64,000 bases of DNA, taken from the NCBI RefSeq assembly GCF_014653695.1, contig NZ_BNAR01000003.1, positions 746,961 to 810,960 on the forward strand, written 5' to 3'. Positions 8,134-18,481 of this stretch are shown one piece after another; positions within the stretch are counted from its first letter, which is position 1; every line of letters begins with the position of its first letter. The notes under the pieces are model-generated. The model made no database searches. It had not been told where the DNA came from and worked only from the letters and a program-made list of their open reading frames with translations. A program made the translations under genes and the position numbers. This DNA comes from Lentzea cavernae (GTDB lineage Bacteria; Actinomycetota; Actinomycetes; Mycobacteriales; Pseudonocardiaceae).

Positions 8134-8162
8134 AGTATTGCGGCGGGCCGGGCCGCCGTCAA
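8134..8162 (-). promoter_or_regulatory. strong sigma-70-type promoter for the leader/tRNA unit
   Basis: On the minus strand TTGACG (8157-8162) and AATACT (8134-8139) are separated by exactly 17 bases. Transcription would start near 8127, giving a short 5' leader of about 25 bases before the ATG at 8101. Confidence 0.7.
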
Positions 8163-8166
8163 TCAT

Positions 8167-8730
8167 TTAATTGCGCTCATAGGTCATGAACGAAACTCCG
8201 CTCTCGAACAACCGTGCGTCGGTGCGCCGGAACTTCCTGATGTCGGCCTTCCCGTCGAACAGCGGAATGCCGCGGCCGAACACCACCGGGTGGATCTTGA
8301 GCAACAGCGCGTCGATCTCGGGCAGCAGTTCGGCCGCCAGTTTGCCGCCGCCGCACAGCCAGATGTCGAGGCCGTCCTCCTCCTTCAGCGCCCGCGCCCG
8401 CCCGGTGACGTCCTCGCGGATCACCTCGACGTCGGACGGCGTACCGGTCACCTGCGTGGACACGACGAACTGGCGCAGGTGCGCGTACGGCGAGGCCAGG
8501 CCGCCGGGGACCTGGTAGGTGTGGCGGCCCATCAGCACGGTGTCGAAGTGCTGGTTCGGCGCGTCCGCCAGCCCGAACGGCTCGCGCATCTGGGTGGGCA
8601 GCGTCTCCGGGTAGTGCGCGTTGATGCCGGCCATGTGGTCGCCCTCGAAGACGAACCCGTCGAAGGTCCCGTCCTCGGCCGCGATGAACCCGTCGAGCGT
8701 GACGGCCACGTAGTACACGAGCTTTCGCAA
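8167..8730 (-). CDS. dihydrofolate reductase-like (RibD C-terminal family) reductase
   Basis: A 187-residue single-domain protein beginning RKLVYYVAVTLDGFIA, the usual start of this family. A VLMGRHTY segment and WLCGGGKLAAELL with VFGRGIPLF form the NADPH-binding fold. The substrate is unknown; relatives are not folate enzymes. TTG 8730 is preferred because GAGGGG lies eight bases upstream. ATG 8739 would have no spacing from that site. It is divergent from a TetR regulator across a short promoter region, suggesting control by that regulator. Confidence 0.85.
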   Translation of the reverse strand: MRKLVYYVAVTLDGFIAAEDGTFDGFVFEGDHMAGINAHYPETLPTQMREPFGLADAPNQHFDTVLMGRHTYQVPGGLASPYAHLRQFVVSTQVTGTPSDVEVIREDVTGRARALKEEDGLDIWLCGGGKLAAELLPEIDALLLKIHPVVFGRGIPLFDGKADIRKFRRTDARLFESGVSFMTYERN

Positions 8731-8763
8731 AACGATCATCCCCTCAGCTCTTAACCACGACAA

Positions 8764-8784
8764 CTGTAGTACTATGACTGTAGT
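8764..8784. promoter_or_regulatory. putative TetR operator in the divergent promoter
   Basis: The heptamer CTGTAGT occurs at 8764-8770 and 8778-8784, spaced 14 bp, inside a stretch flanked by ACAAC and GTTGT. The position between the reductase and tetR starts suits a repressor site for both genes. Confidence 0.4.
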
Positions 8785-8802
8785 GGTTGTCAAGGAGGAA
8801 AT

Positions 8803-9372
8803 GTGGTCCGGAACGAGGCACGGCGAACCGCTCTGCTGGACGCGGCGATCGACGTCCTGGCGGAGGAGGGCGCGCGGGGGCTGACCTACCGCGCGATCGA
8901 CGCGAAGGCGGAGGTGCCCGCGGGCACGGCGTCGAACTACTTCGCGAACCGCGACGAGCTGATGTCGTCGGTGATGACGCGGGTGCACGACCGGCTGATG
9001 CCGTCGGACGAGTCCGTCGCGCAGTCGCTGTCGCTGCCGCGCGACAGGTCGCTGACGGTGAAGTTCATGCACGACATCATCAAGCGCGCGGACGCGGACA
9101 AGGCCTGCTACCTCGCCATGATGGAGCTGCGCCTGGAGGCCACGAGAAGGCCGGAGATCCGTGCGGCGCTCACGAGGACGATCGCTGGCAACATCGAGGA
9201 CAACGTCGCGTTCAACGAGGACTCGAAGCTGCCGGGCGACCGCATGACCGTCATCTCGCTCTACTTCGCGATGACGGGGCTGATCTACGAACGGCTCACG
9301 CTGCCGGACGTGGTCGCGCCCATGGACCTCGACGAGCTCGTCGAGGTCATGGTCGACCGCGCTATCGGCTGA
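8803..9372 (+). CDS. TetR/AcrR family transcriptional regulator
   Basis: A 189-residue protein with an N-terminal HTH: LLDAAIDVLAEEGARGLTYR, then AEVPAGTASNYFANRDEL. The ligand-binding domain is variable. Start GTG 8803 has AAGGAGGA four bases before it. It probably controls itself and the divergent RibD-like reductase. Its last 11 bases overlap the end of the convergent DUF3017 gene. Confidence 0.92.
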   Translation: MVRNEARRTALLDAAIDVLAEEGARGLTYRAIDAKAEVPAGTASNYFANRDELMSSVMTRVHDRLMPSDESVAQSLSLPRDRSLTVKFMHDIIKRADADKACYLAMMELRLEATRRPEIRAALTRTIAGNIEDNVAFNEDSKLPGDRMTVISLYFAMTGLIYERLTLPDVVAPMDLDELVEVMVDRAIG

Positions 9373-9682
9373 GGGGCCCGCCGGTGATCGTCAGGGCGAC
9401 GGCGATCACCACGACGCCCAGCGTCGAGTACAGGAACGCGTCCATGCCGCGCCCGCGGATCTTGATCAGGCCCGCCTGCTCGTCGGTCACGAGGATCCGC
9501 AGCACGGCCGCGACCAGCAACGACACGCCGAGCAGCACGGCGCCCTGCCGCCAGTGGTACTGGAAGATCCGCACCAGGCCGAGCGCGCCGACCCCGAGCA
9601 CCAGCGCGAACGGCAGGTGCTTGCCGGGACCGGAACGCCAGCGCTGTTCGCCCATGAGCGCCTGCGCGTCAGACCGCTGCAC
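9362..9682 (-). CDS. DUF3017 membrane protein
   Basis: A 106-residue protein with about three transmembrane segments ([45 protein letters not shown]). DUF3017 genes characteristically follow folD in actinobacteria, as here. The chosen start overlaps the folD stop by 14 bases; ATG 9655 is an alternative giving a 97-residue protein. Function is unknown. Confidence 0.82.
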   Translation of the reverse strand: MQRSDAQALMGEQRWRSGPGKHLPFALVLGVGALGLVRIFQYHWRQGAVLLGVSLLVAAVLRILVTDEQAGLIKIRGRGMDAFLYSTLGVVVIAVALTITGGPLSR

Positions 9683-10517
9683 GGGCGCGCTCGGCGGCTT
9701 CGACGGTGTTGGTCAGCAGCATCGCGACGGTCATCGGGCCGGCGCCACCGGGGATCGGGGCGAGCCAGCCCGCGACCTCGCGCACCTCGGGGGCCACGTC
9801 GCCGACGAGGCCCGCCTCGGTGCGGGTGATGCCGACGTCGACCACGGCCGCGCCGGGCTTGACCATGTCCGCGGTGATCAGGCCGGGGCTGCCGGCGCCC
9901 GCGATCACGATGTCCGCGCGGCGCACCTCGGCCGCGAGGTCCTTGGTGCCGGTGTGGCACAGCGTCACGGTGGCGTTCTCGGAACGGCGGGTCAGCAGCA
10001 GGCCGATCGGGCGGCCCACGGTGACGCCGCGGCCGACGACGGTGACGTTCGCGCCCGCGATCGGCACGTCGTAGCGGCGCAGCAGCTCCACGATGCCGCG
10101 CGGGGTCGCGGGCAGCGCCGCGTCCTCGCCGAGCACGAGCTTGCCGAGGTTGACGGGGTGCAGGCCGTCGCCGTCCTTGGCCGGGTCGATGCGCTCCAGG
10201 ATCGCGTTCGCGTTCAGGTGCTTCGGCAGTGGCAGCTGGACGATGTACGCGGTGACCTCGGGGTTCGCGTTCAGCTCGTCGATGACGGCCTCGAGCTCCT
10301 CCTGCGTGGTCGACTCGGGCAGGTCTCGGCGGATCGAGGCGATGCCGACCTTCTCGCACGCGCGGTGCTTGCCCTTGACGTACGAGTGCGAGCCGGGGTC
10401 GTCGCCGACCAGCACGGTGGCCAGACCGACCGAGCCGGGCAGCGCGGCGACCCGCGCCTTGAGGTCCTCGAACAGCGCGTTCCGGGTTTCGTTGCCGTTG
10501 AGCAGCGTCGCAGTCAC
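9669..10517 (-). CDS. folD: methylenetetrahydrofolate dehydrogenase/cyclohydrolase FolD
   Basis: This 282-residue bifunctional enzyme interconverts 5,10-methylene-, methenyl- and 10-formyl-tetrahydrofolate with NADP. Diagnostic segments are [19 protein letters not shown] (substrate and catalytic Lys), [21 protein letters not shown], and [15 protein letters not shown] for NADP binding, with [14 protein letters not shown] at the end. GTG 10517 overlaps the stop of the upstream transporter gene (GTGA), so translation is coupled. Confidence 0.97.
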   Translation of the reverse strand: MTATLLNGNETRNALFEDLKARVAALPGSVGLATVLVGDDPGSHSYVKGKHRACEKVGIASIRRDLPESTTQEELEAVIDELNANPEVTAYIVQLPLPKHLNANAILERIDPAKDGDGLHPVNLGKLVLGEDAALPATPRGIVELLRRYDVPIAGANVTVVGRGVTVGRPIGLLLTRRSENATVTLCHTGTKDLAAEVRRADIVIAGAGSPGLITADMVKPGAAVVDVGITRTEAGLVGDVAPEVREVAGWLAPIPGGAGPMTVAMLLTNTVEAAERARAAV

Positions 10518-11434
10518 GCCCTCATCCTCCCACTGGGCAGCGCGGCGACGCCCACCGACACCAGCGTCAGCGCCACGCCGATCGCCGTCGGCAACGCCAG
10601 GTGCCCGCTCACCACGTCGAGCAGCACGGCCCCGATGAGCTGCCCCGACACGCCGCACAGCCCCACCATCAACACGCCGATGAACCGCACGGACGTGATC
10701 GCGCCGCCGACCCCGACGATGCCCAGCAACCCGCCCAGGTAGAGCCACCAGTCCGACGGGAACGCGCCGGGCACACCGCTCCACGTCACGGCGTTGACCA
10801 GCAGCAACGCCACCGTGCCCACGCTGAAGTTCACCAGGATCGTCGCCATCGAGTTCGCCGCGGCCTCGCGCACCAGCCCGTTCACCGCCTGCTGCCAGCC
10901 CATCAGCAGGCCCGCGACGAGCGGCAGCACCGCGAGCCACAGCGCGCCCGGCGACGTGAACTGGTGCGACACGGCGATCGTGACGGCGATAACGCCGACG
11001 GCCGCTCCGACGACACGTGTCTTTGTAATCGGCTTCGGCTCACCGGGCCCGACCCCGAGGTTGTCCATGACCATGCTGCTCACGACCTGTCCGATCACGA
11101 CCGCGACCGTGAACACCGCCACACCTATGGTCGCGACCGCGAGCCCCTGCGAGCCCACGAGCACCGCGCCGCTGACGCCTCCGACGCACTCCCACCACCG
11201 GATGCGGCGGTGGCGCAGCGCGTCCCGCAGCCGCAGGAGGCCGTCCCGCCCGGACTGTCGCGCCAGGACGACCGCGAGCAGCACGAACCACCCTCCGGCG
11301 AAGGAGATCAACGCCGCCAGCAGCCCGTTGCCGAGCGACTGCGCGAGCGATCCGTTGACGCGCGCCTGCACCGCGATCGCCACTCCGCCCGCCGCGGCCA
11401 GCAGACCGCCGGTCACCTGCGTGGACCGCGCCAC
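10514..11434 (-). CDS. DMT-superfamily transporter, YdcZ (DUF606) type, duplicated
   Basis: A 306-residue integral membrane protein of about ten helices, consistent with two fused copies of the DUF606 unit ([20 protein letters not shown] near the start, [17 protein letters not shown] in the second half). Substrate unknown. It is the first gene of an operon with folD and DUF3017. The GTG start has GGAGGA close upstream. Confidence 0.88.
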   Translation of the reverse strand: MARSTQVTGGLLAAAGGVAIAVQARVNGSLAQSLGNGLLAALISFAGGWFVLLAVVLARQSGRDGLLRLRDALRHRRIRWWECVGGVSGAVLVGSQGLAVATIGVAVFTVAVVIGQVVSSMVMDNLGVGPGEPKPITKTRVVGAAVGVIAVTIAVSHQFTSPGALWLAVLPLVAGLLMGWQQAVNGLVREAAANSMATILVNFSVGTVALLLVNAVTWSGVPGAFPSDWWLYLGGLLGIVGVGGAITSVRFIGVLMVGLCGVSGQLIGAVLLDVVSGHLALPTAIGVALTLVSVGVAALPSGRMRA

Positions 11435-11572
11435 ATGTCCTCCACCCGCGCCAAAAGTGTTCTTGATCAGCTTTAACCTTGCACGTCGACCGCGTTATGG
11501 TCGGGCCTCCACCGTTCGGCGCAGTGGCGGGGGACGTGTGCGATCCGGCGAGTTGCGGGGGAAGATGTTGGC

Positions 11573-14251
11573 GTGTCCGAGCCGAAGCCGTTGAACCCTA
11601 CCGAGCAGGACGCTCTGGTTAAGCAGATCGGCCTGACTCTGATGCGGGCCGCACCAGAGGACTGGCGAAGCGTGATCGCCCAGTACCGCGCCACCGGCCG
11701 GTACTTCGAACTGGAGGCCGAGCTCCGGCTGCAGGACGGCAGCAAGCGGGCGTGGCAGGCGCCGCAGGAGGTGGCCTCGCTCTTCGCGCGGCTGCGCGCC
11801 GGCATGCACCGCGAAGGCCGTGGCAGCTGGACCAACGCCCGGTACCAGCTCGACCACCCCTCCAGCTACAACCTCGACTTCGACCGCGCGGAGCCGAGCT
11901 GGCAGACGCCGCCTCCGCAGCAGGCGTACGTCGACGAGATGCGGTTCTTCCCGCGTGCCGAGGAGAACGTCCCGGACTGGCTGCGCCGCAGGCTGAACCC
12001 GCCGACGCCGGTGTTCCGGACGGTCCGCGTGTTCGACGGCGCCGGACCGAACGGTCGTCCGTCGGTCAACCGGCCGCCGGTGCCGGAGCCCGAGGTCGCG
12101 CCGCTGCTCACGTACCTGTCGAACGCGCCGGTCGCCGTGGCCGGGCGCGGCTTCGACAACGACGTGCTGCACCCGGACGCGCCGCCGGTCGTGCCGTCCG
12201 GGTTCCAGACGGACGGCGTGTGGATCTGGCCCGCCGGAGTCGCGTACTACCTGCGCAAGTACGGCGTGCCGCCCGAGCCCGAGCTGGTTGAACGCGCGCG
12301 TGCCGCCGGGTTCGCCCTGCCCGAGGTCTCCGAGGAGTCGAGGCTCGGCGCCGCCGCGAACCTGGGCGCGCCCGCCGCGCCTCCCGGCACCGTGGTGCCG
12401 GTCCCGGTCGAGCCCGAACCGGAGCCCGAGCCCGAACCCGCTGGGGCCGACGAGACGCAGTTCGTCACGGCCCCGAAGTTCGACGCGCCGAAGCCGGAGC
12501 CCGCCAAGTTCGAGGCGTCCAAGTTCGAGGGCTCCGAGTTCGACGCGGACGAGGAGCCGGAGGAGGAGTACGACTTCGAGCCGCTCTACCCCGAGCAGCG
12601 CGCCGTCGAGGTCACCGCCGAGCAGCCGCAGGTCAGGCCGGAACCCGACCTCGGGGAGACGATCGCGGTGGCCTCACCGCCGCTGGGCGTGGACGGCCCT
12701 CCCTACCGGGTCGTCTTCGACTCCGACGGCGTGCCCGCCACGGTGGACGAGAGGACCCTTCGCGACACGTACGGCGCGGGCATGGACCTCTTCGCCCCGC
12801 ACCCGAGCGACCTCGTGGAGGAGCCGGAGCCGGTCGCGGAGGTCGTTCCCGAGCCCGTCGCCGCGGAACCGAACGAAACGGTTCCCGAGGACGAACGTCA
12901 GGACGTGGACGTTCCCGAGGAACCCGAGATCCCCACCGCGGGGCCGGACGAGCCCGTGCTCCTCACGCACCAGCACGAGTCCGAGCTCACCGACCACATC
13001 GAGGCCGAGACCGAGGAACGCCCGCGCGACGCCATGCAGGACACGATGGCGTGGAGCCCGGTCCTCGACGAGCCGCTGGAGAGCCCGGCCGAGGTCACCG
13101 AGGAGCACCCGGTCGTCGCGGTGACCGACGACGAGCCCGATCTCGCCGAAGAGGAGATCGAGTCGACGACGTCGTTCGAGGCGACCAAGTTCGACGAGGA
13201 GTTCGACAGCCGGTTCGAGTCGCAGCTCGACTCGCACTTCGAACCCGAGCCGGAGGTCCTGCCGGTCGCCCCCGCGGCTCCCGTCGTCTCCGCGCCTGCG
13301 CCGACGCGCTCCGAGGAGACCACCCAGTTCGACGCGGCGCTGTTCAGCGAACCCGAGCCCGAACCGGAGCCGGAACCCGAGCCCGAGCCGGAACCGGTCA
13401 AGCCGCCGCGGCAGGTCACGCCGGAGGAGGACCGCGAGCTGGCGGGCACCCGCCGCGCGCTGGACGACCTGAACGTGCCGCACGGCGTGTTCCGCATCGG
13501 CGGCGAGCCCGCCGACCGCACCTGGACGCTGCGCCTCGACGGCGACAGCTGGGAGGTCAGCTGGTTCGACCACGGCCCGAAGAACCCGGTGAGGTTCGAC
13601 AAGGTCGAGGACGCGTCGGCGTACCTGGTTGGCAGGCTGGTGCTGGGCAACTTCCGCACGATCCCGCCGCGGGCGCCCCAGCGGCCGATGACGAACGGCT
13701 TCCGCGAGGAGCCTCGCCGTCCCGTTCCGCCGCCGCGCCCGCAGATGCCCCAGCAGGCCCCGCCGGCGCCGATGCCGCAACCGCAGGCCGCGGCCCCGAC
13801 GCAGGTGCAGGCCGTTCCGCCACCGCCACCACCCGCACCGCAGCAGGCACCGGCCCCGTCGCCGGTCGCCGCCGCCGTGGCGCAGGAGGAGCCGTCGAAG
13901 CGGAAGTTCCCGATCTCGCCGCTCGCGGGCGAGCCGCCGCTGACGTTGTTCCGCCACAAGCAGATGTTCGAGCTGCCGGCGGGCACCGAGATCGACCGCT
14001 ACGGCGACCAGACCGGCAACCTCGTCTACGTGGCGGGCACGCCGTTCCCGGAACGCAGCCTCGTGCCGTCGTGGATCAACCGCCCGTACCGCGTGTACCG
14101 GTTGCGCCGCCCGCTCGAGGTGCTGACCGGCGTGGCCGTGCCGTGGTTCGAGCAGCCGGGCGGCGGCACCGCCTACCTGCTGCCGAAGGCGGTCGAGGAG
14201 ATGGTCGCGGACGGCGTCCTGGTGGAGATCACGGGATCATCTGACAACTAG
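11573..14251 (+). CDS. large acidic protein with YezG-like N-terminus and C-terminal TNT toxin domain
   Basis: An 892-residue protein without a signal peptide. Residues 1-150 resemble YezG/DUF600 immunity-type proteins (RAGMHREGRGSW, YNLDFD, then EENVPDWL). Residues 250-630 are a low-complexity acidic region with runs of Glu-Pro dipeptides. A small domain near 640-720 (WTLRLDGDSWEVSWFDHG) and a Pro/Gln-rich linker follow. Residues about 775-892 form a TNT domain (ELPAGTEIDRYGDQTGN, AGTPFPERSLVPSWINRPYR, WFEQPGGGTAYLLP). TNT is the NAD+ glycohydrolase toxin domain of mycobacterial CpnT. No obvious IFT-type immunity gene is adjacent. The export route and activity are unproven. Confidence 0.82.
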   Translation: MSEPKPLNPTEQDALVKQIGLTLMRAAPEDWRSVIAQYRATGRYFELEAELRLQDGSKRAWQAPQEVASLFARLRAGMHREGRGSWTNARYQLDHPSSYNLDFDRAEPSWQTPPPQQAYVDEMRFFPRAEENVPDWLRRRLNPPTPVFRTVRVFDGAGPNGRPSVNRPPVPEPEVAPLLTYLSNAPVAVAGRGFDNDVLHPDAPPVVPSGFQTDGVWIWPAGVAYYLRKYGVPPEPELVERARAAGFALPEVSEESRLGAAANLGAPAAPPGTVVPVPVEPEPEPEPEPAGADETQFVTAPKFDAPKPEPAKFEASKFEGSEFDADEEPEEEYDFEPLYPEQRAVEVTAEQPQVRPEPDLGETIAVASPPLGVDGPPYRVVFDSDGVPATVDERTLRDTYGAGMDLFAPHPSDLVEEPEPVAEVVPEPVAAEPNETVPEDERQDVDVPEEPEIPTAGPDEPVLLTHQHESELTDHIEAETEERPRDAMQDTMAWSPVLDEPLESPAEVTEEHPVVAVTDDEPDLAEEEIESTTSFEATKFDEEFDSRFESQLDSHFEPEPEVLPVAPAAPVVSAPAPTRSEETTQFDAALFSEPEPEPEPEPEPEPEPVKPPRQVTPEEDRELAGTRRALDDLNVPHGVFRIGGEPADRTWTLRLDGDSWEVSWFDHGPKNPVRFDKVEDASAYLVGRLVLGNFRTIPPRAPQRPMTNGFREEPRRPVPPPRPQMPQQAPPAPMPQPQAAAPTQVQAVPPPPPPAPQQAPAPSPVAAAVAQEEPSKRKFPISPLAGEPPLTLFRHKQMFELPAGTEIDRYGDQTGNLVYVAGTPFPERSLVPSWINRPYRVYRLRRPLEVLTGVAVPWFEQPGGGTAYLLPKAVEEMVADGVLVEITGSSDN

Positions 14252-14263
14252 CTCGTGACAGGG

Positions 14264-14305
14264 CAACGGCCCCGCGGCCCCCGTGAGAGGGGTGCGGGGC
14301 CGTTG
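14264..14305. terminator. bidirectional terminator between TNT and pentapeptide genes
   Basis: A 12-bp perfect stem CAACGGCCCCGC/GCGGGGCCGTTG encloses an inner CCCC/GGGG stem. It sits between convergent genes, 13 bases from either coding end. Confidence 0.8.
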
Positions 14306-14317
14306 CCTGTTGCGGGA

Positions 14318-15993
<1,676 letters not shown>

Positions 15994-16017
15994 GTTCCCC
16001 GTGGCAGTGTTGGGGAC

Positions 16018-16833
16018 GTGCTGATTCCCTGGGACGTCCCCGCGCCACAGCTCTCTGATGACGTGCACCCCGCGCTCGCTGACGCCGCCCGTGCAGCGTC
16101 AGCGGCGTACGGGCGTGCCCGAACTCTGCACACGCGCCTCGAACTCCGCGAAGAAGTCGCGGACGGCGCCGACGGAACACCGACGATGCGCGTCGACCGC
16201 ATCGTCGAGGACGCGATCCTGGAGTCGATCCACCGCAATCGCGTGAACCTGCTCTCCGAGGAAGCCGGGTTCGTCGACAACGGATCCTCGATCACCCTCG
16301 TCATCGACCCGGTCGACGGGTCCGCGAACGCCGCGTTCGGCGTCCCCCTATCGTGCTTCGCCGGTGCACTCGTGGAAGACGGCACGGCGAAAGAAGCTCT
16401 GACCACGTGGTTCGACACGGGCCGTGCGTGGCATGCGCACGCAGGAGTGCCGACGACGTTCCGCACCACCGGACGCACGACGCTCAAGGGCGCGTCCGTG
16501 TGCCTGATGCGACCCAAGACCGGCACTCAGGACGCGTGGCTGCGCATCGCGAACAAGGCCGACCGCATCCGCGTGCTCTGCACGACCTGCCTGGAGACCA
16601 TGCTCGTGGCGGAGGGCACGGTCGACGCGTTCATCGATCCAGGGAGCGACACGCACCGGATCATGGACCTCGCGACGGCGCTGGTCACCGTCCCCGCCGC
16701 GGGCGGGGTGCTGGTCGACCTGCACGGGCGGCCGTTCACGTTCGAACCCGACCTGACCCACCGGTGGTCGGGCGTGGCGGCAGCGACTCCCCAGCTTGCC
16801 GAGGAGCTGATCGCGACCGTGCTGCAGGGCTAG
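16018..16833 (+). CDS. inositol monophosphatase family protein
   Basis: A 271-residue member of the Mg-dependent, Li-sensitive phosphatase superfamily. Metal-site motifs are SEEAG, IDPVDGSANA (family consensus DP-[IV]-DG-[TS]-N) and DTHRIMDLATALV. The GTG start lies 24 bases after the mdh stop. The substrate could be inositol phosphate, fructose bisphosphate or PAP. Its stop overlaps that of the convergent DUF1918 gene in a shared CTAG. Confidence 0.85.
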   Translation: MLIPWDVPAPQLSDDVHPALADAARAASAAYGRARTLHTRLELREEVADGADGTPTMRVDRIVEDAILESIHRNRVNLLSEEAGFVDNGSSITLVIDPVDGSANAAFGVPLSCFAGALVEDGTAKEALTTWFDTGRAWHAHAGVPTTFRTTGRTTLKGASVCLMRPKTGTQDAWLRIANKADRIRVLCTTCLETMLVAEGTVDAFIDPGSDTHRIMDLATALVTVPAAGGVLVDLHGRPFTFEPDLTHRWSGVAAATPQLAEELIATVLQG

Positions 16834-17021
16834 ACAGTGCCCCGCGACTCGACGACGCAGTCGGGTCCGGGAAACACCAGACCTTCGTGCCCGTCGTTGA
16901 AGCGGACGAGGTACGGCGGATGTCCGTCGTTCCCGCGCACTTCGAGGATTTCGCCCAGCCGCTCCTCGAGACCGATGGAGCGGCTGTGGACGTGGAGCCT
17001 GTCACCCACTGTTGCTTGCAT
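16830..17021 (-). CDS. DUF1918 protein
   Basis: A 63-residue protein (MQATVGDRLHVHSRS, GEILEVRGNDGHPPYLVRF, then GLVFPGPDC). This is the small SH3-like-barrel DUF1918 family found in actinobacteria; function unknown. The stop codons of this gene and the plus-strand phosphatase gene lie within the palindrome CTAG at 16830-16833. Confidence 0.88.
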   Translation of the reverse strand: MQATVGDRLHVHSRSIGLEERLGEILEVRGNDGHPPYLVRFNDGHEGLVFPGPDCVVESRGTV

Positions 17022-17116
17022 GGGCTGCAACACCTCCGGTGTGCGGCGTGAGGCCTGCGCGATTGACGCGCTAAAGCCTAAGCCGTCACCGGAGGCGCGC
17101 AACAGGGCTCAAGTGC

Positions 17117-17464
17117 TCATCCACCGCAGGCGGCGGAGACCTTCGCGACGAGGTCGGCCTTCTGGGTCACCCAGTCCGCCGCGGAACCGACGTTCTGCAT
17201 GCCGTTGGCCGCTTCCTCGAGAGCCTTCTTCACCTGCTCGTCCGGCGCGGAGTTCGCGAGGGTCTCGAGCTCCTTCGCCTTGGCCTGGGTGTCCTCCAGC
17301 GCCTTCTGCGGGTCGCTCATGTCCGGTGAGAAGCCCACCAGCGAGATCGCGTCGGCACACAGCTTCACCTTGTCCGCGGTGTTGCTGACGCCCTGGATCG
17401 TGTCGCACGCCGTCAAGCTGCCCAGCGCGATGACAGCGGCGGCAAGCGGTCCAATAACGCGCAT
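17117..17464 (-). CDS. small secreted lipoprotein
   Basis: A 115-residue protein with a signal peptide ending in lipobox LTAC (Cys20). The mature part is alpha-helical and charged (DTQAKAKELETLANSAPDEQVKKALEEA), with Cys36 and Cys113 available for a disulphide. No function is recognised. The next upstream genes on the same strand are an ABC exporter, 45 bp away, which may be a separate unit. Confidence 0.75.
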   Translation of the reverse strand: MRVIGPLAAAVIALGSLTACDTIQGVSNTADKVKLCADAISLVGFSPDMSDPQKALEDTQAKAKELETLANSAPDEQVKKALEEAANGMQNVGSAADWVTQKADLVAKVSAACGG

Positions 17465-17509
17465 TCGCGCTCCTTCTGCCCGATGTGTCCGGTTCTGTTG
17501 CTGACAACT

Positions 17510-18481
17510 CTACCGACGAACGTCTTGATCCAGTTGCCGTTGGTAGAGCTTGCGGATGACGTCGTCGATTTCCGGCTCCACGACGGCGAGGTCGTGGACC
17601 TCGACCTGCCGCACCACGCGGGTGATCAACTGCGCCGCCGTCGTCTCCGCTCTCCTGAACGTGAGGTGGTGCCGCAGCCCGTTGGCCTCGCTGCGCACCG
17701 CCGTCACTCCAGGGACGTCCGGAGCCGGTCCGGGTTCCCGGAGGTCGATGACGAGCTCGCGGTCCGGGGTGACCTCCGCCCGCAGCTCGTCCAGCGGGCC
17801 GTCGGCGAGCACCCGGCCGTGGTCGATCACCATCAGCCGCGGGCAGAGGCGCTCGATGTCGTCCAGGTCGTGCGTGGTGAGCAGCAGCGTCGTGCCGCGC
17901 CTGGTGTTGATGTCCGCCAGGAACTCCCTGAGGCGCTCCTTGGACTCCAGGTCCAGGCCGATCGTCGGCTCGTCCAGCACCAGCAGCTCCGGGGCGTGCA
18001 GCAGAGCCGCGGTGATCTCGCCGCGCATCCGCTGCCCCAGCGAGAGCTGCCGCACCGGGGTGAGCAGCGTCTCCTGCAGGCCGAGGAGTTCGACGCACTC
18101 GTCGAGGCGGGCCCGGTAGTCCTGCGCCGAGACCCGGTAGATGGACCTGAGCAGGTCGAAGCTGTCCTTGAGCGGCAGGTCCCACCAGAGCTGGCTGCGC
18201 TGCCCGAACACGACACCGATGCGCCTCGCGAGGTCGCGCCGCTGCTTCGACGGGTCCACGCCGCCCACCACGAGGTGGCCGCTGGTCGGCACCAGGATCC
18301 CGGTCAGCATCTTGATCGTCGTGGACTTGCCGGCGCCGTTCGGCCCGACGTACCCGACGGCTTCACCGGCCCGCACGTCGAACGTGACGCCGTCGACCGC
18401 CGTGACGGTCTTGTAGTTGCGCCGCAGGCCTTTGGACGTGGCGACCTTGAACTCCCTGCGGAGCTCCCTGACCTCGATCAT
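17510..18481 (-). CDS. ABC-2 type transporter ATP-binding protein
   Basis: A 323-residue ATPase with Walker A GPNGAGKST, Q-loop FGQRSQLWWD, signature LSLGQRMRGEI, Walker B LLVLDEPTIGLD and switch His in LTTHD. Its C-terminal extension is of the NatA/DrrA-like exporter type. It overlaps the upstream permease gene by four bases (ATGA). With the two ABC-2 permeases it would form an exporter of unknown substrate; the WWDLP segment is typical of the YxlF/DUF4162-like group. Confidence 0.95.
   Translation of the reverse strand: MIEVRELRREFKVATSKGLRRNYKTVTAVDGVTFDVRAGEAVGYVGPNGAGKSTTIKMLTGILVPTSGHLVVGGVDPSKQRRDLARRIGVVFGQRSQLWWDLPLKDSFDLLRSIYRVSAQDYRARLDECVELLGLQETLLTPVRQLSLGQRMRGEITAALLHAPELLVLDEPTIGLDLESKERLREFLADINTRRGTTLLLTTHDLDDIERLCPRLMVIDHGRVLADGPLDELRAEVTPDRELVIDLREPGPAPDVPGVTAVRSEANGLRHHLTFRRAETTAAQLITRVVRQVEVHDLAVVEPEIDDVIRKLYQRQLDQDVRR

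Noticed and set aside
7944..8162. A 72-codon minus-strand frame over the leader region
   Set aside because: It runs through the terminator and into the tRNA-Arg gene and lacks its own ribosome site. The 20-codon ORF in another frame has a ribosome site and sits just behind the promoter.
12420..13410. Runs of Glu-Pro codons as a possible DNA repeat array
   Set aside because: They are in frame within the TNT protein linker and vary in codon choice, so they are protein low complexity rather than a separate repeat.
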